Below, in pieces: positions 62,027-64,000 of a stretch of DNA of 64,000 nt (the first letter of the stretch is position 1; every line of letters begins with the position of its first letter). The DNA comes from Dyadobacter beijingensis DSM 21582. Its GTDB lineage: Bacteria > Bacteroidota > Bacteroidia > Cytophagales > Spirosomataceae. The notes beneath the pieces were generated by a model. It worked only from the letters and a program-made list of their open reading frames with translations. It was not told the origin of the DNA and ran no database searches. Position numbers and translations under genes: made by a program. The stretch spans positions 1,612,001 to 1,676,000 of the forward strand of contig NZ_KB907786.1 of the NCBI RefSeq assembly GCF_000382205.1, written 5' to 3'.

Positions 62027-62135
62027 TGCGTTTGCTGTTTGGTTGATTCACCAGCAAAGCAAAATTTTTGGCTGCCTTTTGGCAATATTCGGGGATGAAG
62101 CCCATGTTGGAAGGGCTGAAAATCGTGTTTGAGGG

Positions 62136-63314
62136 TTAAGGCTCAATTGGAATCCACAAGGTCACCGAGTAGCTATTTTCAGATTCATTGATTTCCACCT
62201 GGTGCCGTTTGGGATAAAGGAGTTCCAAACGCCGTTGAATATTTTTTAGTCCAAGCCCGTGCGCCGACGTTTTTTTTGCGACGCCGCTCGCGGGGGCCTT
62301 GTCATTTTCGATAGTGAACTGTAAACTATCCGGATTCACCTGAATGTCGACCCGGACGGTGGATTTGCCCGAAAGGGAGCGAATGCCGTGTTTAACCGCA
62401 TTTTCACCCAAGGTGACCATCAAAAGCGTTGGTACTTTCTGCCTCTCGGAAGCTTTGCCTTGCTGGTGCCATATTACAGTAAGCCGCCTACCGTGCCTGA
62501 TGCGTTCCAACTGCATGTAACGCTTAAGGCTGCGGATTTCAGCACTGAGGGGCACCCAATCTCCCCCGGTCTCGTACAGCGTATATTTGAGCATTTGAGA
62601 AAGTTTGTCCAAATAACCTGCTGCTGCGCGGGAGGCAGGGAGGACTTTCGCGTAGGCTGAATTAATTACATTGTAAACGAAATGGGGCTCGAGTTCGGAT
62701 TTTAGGATGGTTAGTTCCGTACGCAGCGCTTCCCGTTCAAATTCCGCCTGGGCCATCTGCTGCCTCAAACCAAATTGTACCATCTTTAAACCCACCGGGA
62801 GGATTAGTAGTTGGAGCTCCTGGACGTCGTAGAAAAAAATAAACCATTCCCACCCATGCCTGCTTGCCAGCGGTTTCAAATAAAACCCGCCAACGGTCTC
62901 GAATGCCGGGCTGAGTTGTTTTAGCGCATAGATATTATCGAGGATAACAAACATTGATAGTGTGACGATGTGCATAGTACCCAGAAGGACTAACAGCGTC
63001 ATGACCAGCAGCGGTATGCCCTTGAACAGGCCTTGCAGTTTTGTAAATAACAGTAGCGAGAAATAAAACACCGGCACAAACCTTAGGTAGTATACGGTGT
63101 AGGAGACCTGCAAATTATCGTCAAGCTGCTGGCTTGAAAACGAAGGAAGGAAATACATCAGGTGATAGGCTACAAAACATGCCCAAAAAGCAAAATGGTA
63201 CTCGACGCGCCGTTTGCCTTTCAGATTAAATAGACCCCAAAAGGGCTCTTCTATTGCTTCATCCGCTTCGTTTTTGCCCGGTCGTGAGCCGGAAAATGAT
63301 TTCAGTTCGCTCAT
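62136..63314 (-). CDS. LytS-type sensor histidine kinase
   Basis: A 392-residue membrane kinase: four hydrophobic segments (about 45-65, 75-95, 105-130, 150-175), then a coiled linker and a His_kinase domain with ELEPHFVYNVINSA (phosphoacceptor His in PHF), and HATPase parts LGENAVKHGI and GLGLKNIQRRL. This is the PF06580 type, partner of LytTR regulators. Its start overlaps the end of the regulator gene by 56 bases, so they are cotranslated. An in-frame start at 63323 is possible. Confidence 0.9.
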   Translation of the reverse strand: MSELKSFSGSRPGKNEADEAIEEPFWGLFNLKGKRRVEYHFAFWACFVAYHLMYFLPSFSSQQLDDNLQVSYTVYYLRFVPVFYFSLLLFTKLQGLFKGIPLLVMTLLVLLGTMHIVTLSMFVILDNIYALKQLSPAFETVGGFYLKPLASRHGWEWFIFFYDVQELQLLILPVGLKMVQFGLRQQMAQAEFEREALRTELTILKSELEPHFVYNVINSAYAKVLPASRAAAGYLDKLSQMLKYTLYETGGDWVPLSAEIRSLKRYMQLERIRHGRRLTVIWHQQGKASERQKVPTLLMVTLGENAVKHGIRSLSGKSTVRVDIQVNPDSLQFTIENDKAPASGVAKKTSAHGLGLKNIQRRLELLYPKRHQVEINESENSYSVTLWIPIEP

Positions 63315-64000
63315 CTTTTGCAATACTTACCTTGTAGTTGTTTCGCATCTGAATGGTACTTCCCTCGATGCTTTTGATTTGGTACCGGTTAACGATATAT
63401 GACCGGTGTGTTTTCACAAAGTGTTCAGGCAAGCCTCTACTGATTTCACTGATAGTGGTCCGGGTTCTGACTACATGGTCACCTGTGCAAAAGATGGCGA
63501 CGTAGTTGTGTTGGCCTTCGATAAAGCAGATATTTTGATAGGGTATCGCAAAGAGCTGACGGTCAAATTTGACCCAAAGACAGCTGGCGTCAAAGTAGGG
63601 GGTTTGTAGTGGGTACTCGCTGGCTGGAATGCTTTGATTGGGGAGTGCAGCTGAGTCAGCCGGAAGGGAATTTGACTTTCTCTTTTTTCTATCCAATGCC
63701 TTGCATACGGTCTTGACAAAACTTTTATAATTGACCGGCTTGGAAAGAAAGCCCAGGACATCGTAATCGTAACCATCAATGGCATATGTCTGATATGCGC
63801 TTGTCATGATTACCGAACTGCCAACCCAAGGTATCATCTGCAGCAACTCCAATCCCGAAACCTCGGGCATGTTGATGTCCAGAAAGACCAGGTCAGGTCT
63901 TAGTTTCTCGATAATCTGTAGTCCCTGGATCGCATCTTCACAGGTCTTGACTAAGGTCAAATTGGGCATTTCCGAAATGTGGGTTTTCAGAATTTGCCGC
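63259..64000 (-). CDS. LytTR-family response regulator, truncated by the window edge
   Basis: The frame is open to the right edge: residues QILKTHISEMPNLTLVKTCE lead into a receiver with DLVFLDINMPEVSG (phosphoacceptor Asp), Ser in SVIMTSAYQTY and Lys in GFLSKPV, then a C-terminal LytTR DNA-binding domain (QLFAIPYQNICFIEGQHNYV, then FVKTHRSYIVNRYQIKSIEG). The N terminus lies beyond the window. It pairs with the overlapping LytS-type kinase. Confidence 0.9.
   Translation of the reverse strand, partial: RQILKTHISEMPNLTLVKTCEDAIQGLQIIEKLRPDLVFLDINMPEVSGLELLQMIPWVGSSVIMTSAYQTYAIDGYDYDVLGFLSKPVNYKSFVKTVCKALDRKKRKSNSLPADSAALPNQSIPASEYPLQTPYFDASCLWVKFDRQLFAIPYQNICFIEGQHNYVAIFCTGDHVVRTRTTISEISRGLPEHFVKTHRSYIVNRYQIKSIEGSTIQMRNNYKVSIAKDERTEIIFRLTTGQKRSG

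Overview
The window reads as chromosome of a Bacteroidota bacterium of the Cytophagales type (Dyadobacter/Spirosoma-like). This is inferred from a SusC/SusD pair with a TlpA-type partner, surface proteins with type IX secretion (T9SS) C-terminal sorting domains, a CTnDOT-style Tra module, TPR- and propeller-type sensor kinases, LytS/LytTR pairs and Bacteroidota -7 elements such as TACCTTTG. No rRNA, tRNA or CRISPR array was seen. Species was not determined.

Layout. (1) 1-3.9 kb: a tightly coupled operon of an ArsO-like flavin monooxygenase, two tandem paralogous metallophosphoesterases and an MFS transporter, probably part of an arsenic-resistance operon that begins left of the window. (2) 4-7.7 kb: small outer-membrane proteins and lipoproteins interspersed with gene debris. 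(3) 7.8-12.5 kb: a T9SS-sorted secreted protein, then a TPR histidine kinase and its LuxR-type response regulator. (4) 12.5-15.7 kb: an FtsX/MacB-type ABC permease broken at a G tract and flanked by about 60-bp direct repeats. (5) 16-23.3 kb: small redox and regulatory genes (ABM-SnoaL fusion, Atu4866-type lipoprotein, an AraC sensor-only protein beside a full AraC regulator, flavin reductase, SDR, F420-type NADP oxidoreductase, isochorismatase-like hydrolase, Crp/Fnr regulator, and an SDR with two frameshifts), with clear hairpin terminators. (6) 23.8-31.8 kb: an outer-membrane protein, an IS3 orfA remnant, two paralogous secreted proteins and a 1169-residue T9SS surface protein. (7) 31.9-36.4 kb: two LuxR-type response regulators convergent with a reg_prop/Y_Y_Y hybrid-like histidine kinase.

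(8) 37.1-49.5 kb: an IS110 transposase followed, on the minus strand, by a conjugative-transposon transfer block in the order (49 kb towards 38 kb) small membrane protein, TraE, TraF, TraG ATPase, three TraI-like coiled-coil proteins, TraJ, TraK, TraL-like, TraM, TraN and two accessory genes. No relaxase, coupling protein, integrase or TraO/TraQ is visible, so this is either a fragment or its other half lies outside the window.

(9) 51-57.2 kb: a SusC-SusD-TlpA-like nutrient or metal-chelate uptake operon. (10) 57.3-64 kb: a small secreted two-cysteine peptide, a two-gene AbiEi/AbiEii type IV toxin-antitoxin unit preceded by a perfect palindrome, a Crp/Fnr regulator downstream of an unrecognised 398-residue protein, a 45-residue peptide gene too short for ordinary gene calling, and a LytS/LytTR two-component pair running off the right edge.

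Most worth a second look: the short-peptide gene between the LytS/LytTR pair and the unknown 398-residue protein; the AbiEi-like antitoxin with a nuclease-like D...E-x-K motif; a dispersed CGGTCGTT-type intergenic motif in six places within 20 kb, two of which flank the broken permease; and the candidate bridge-RNA region of the IS110 element.
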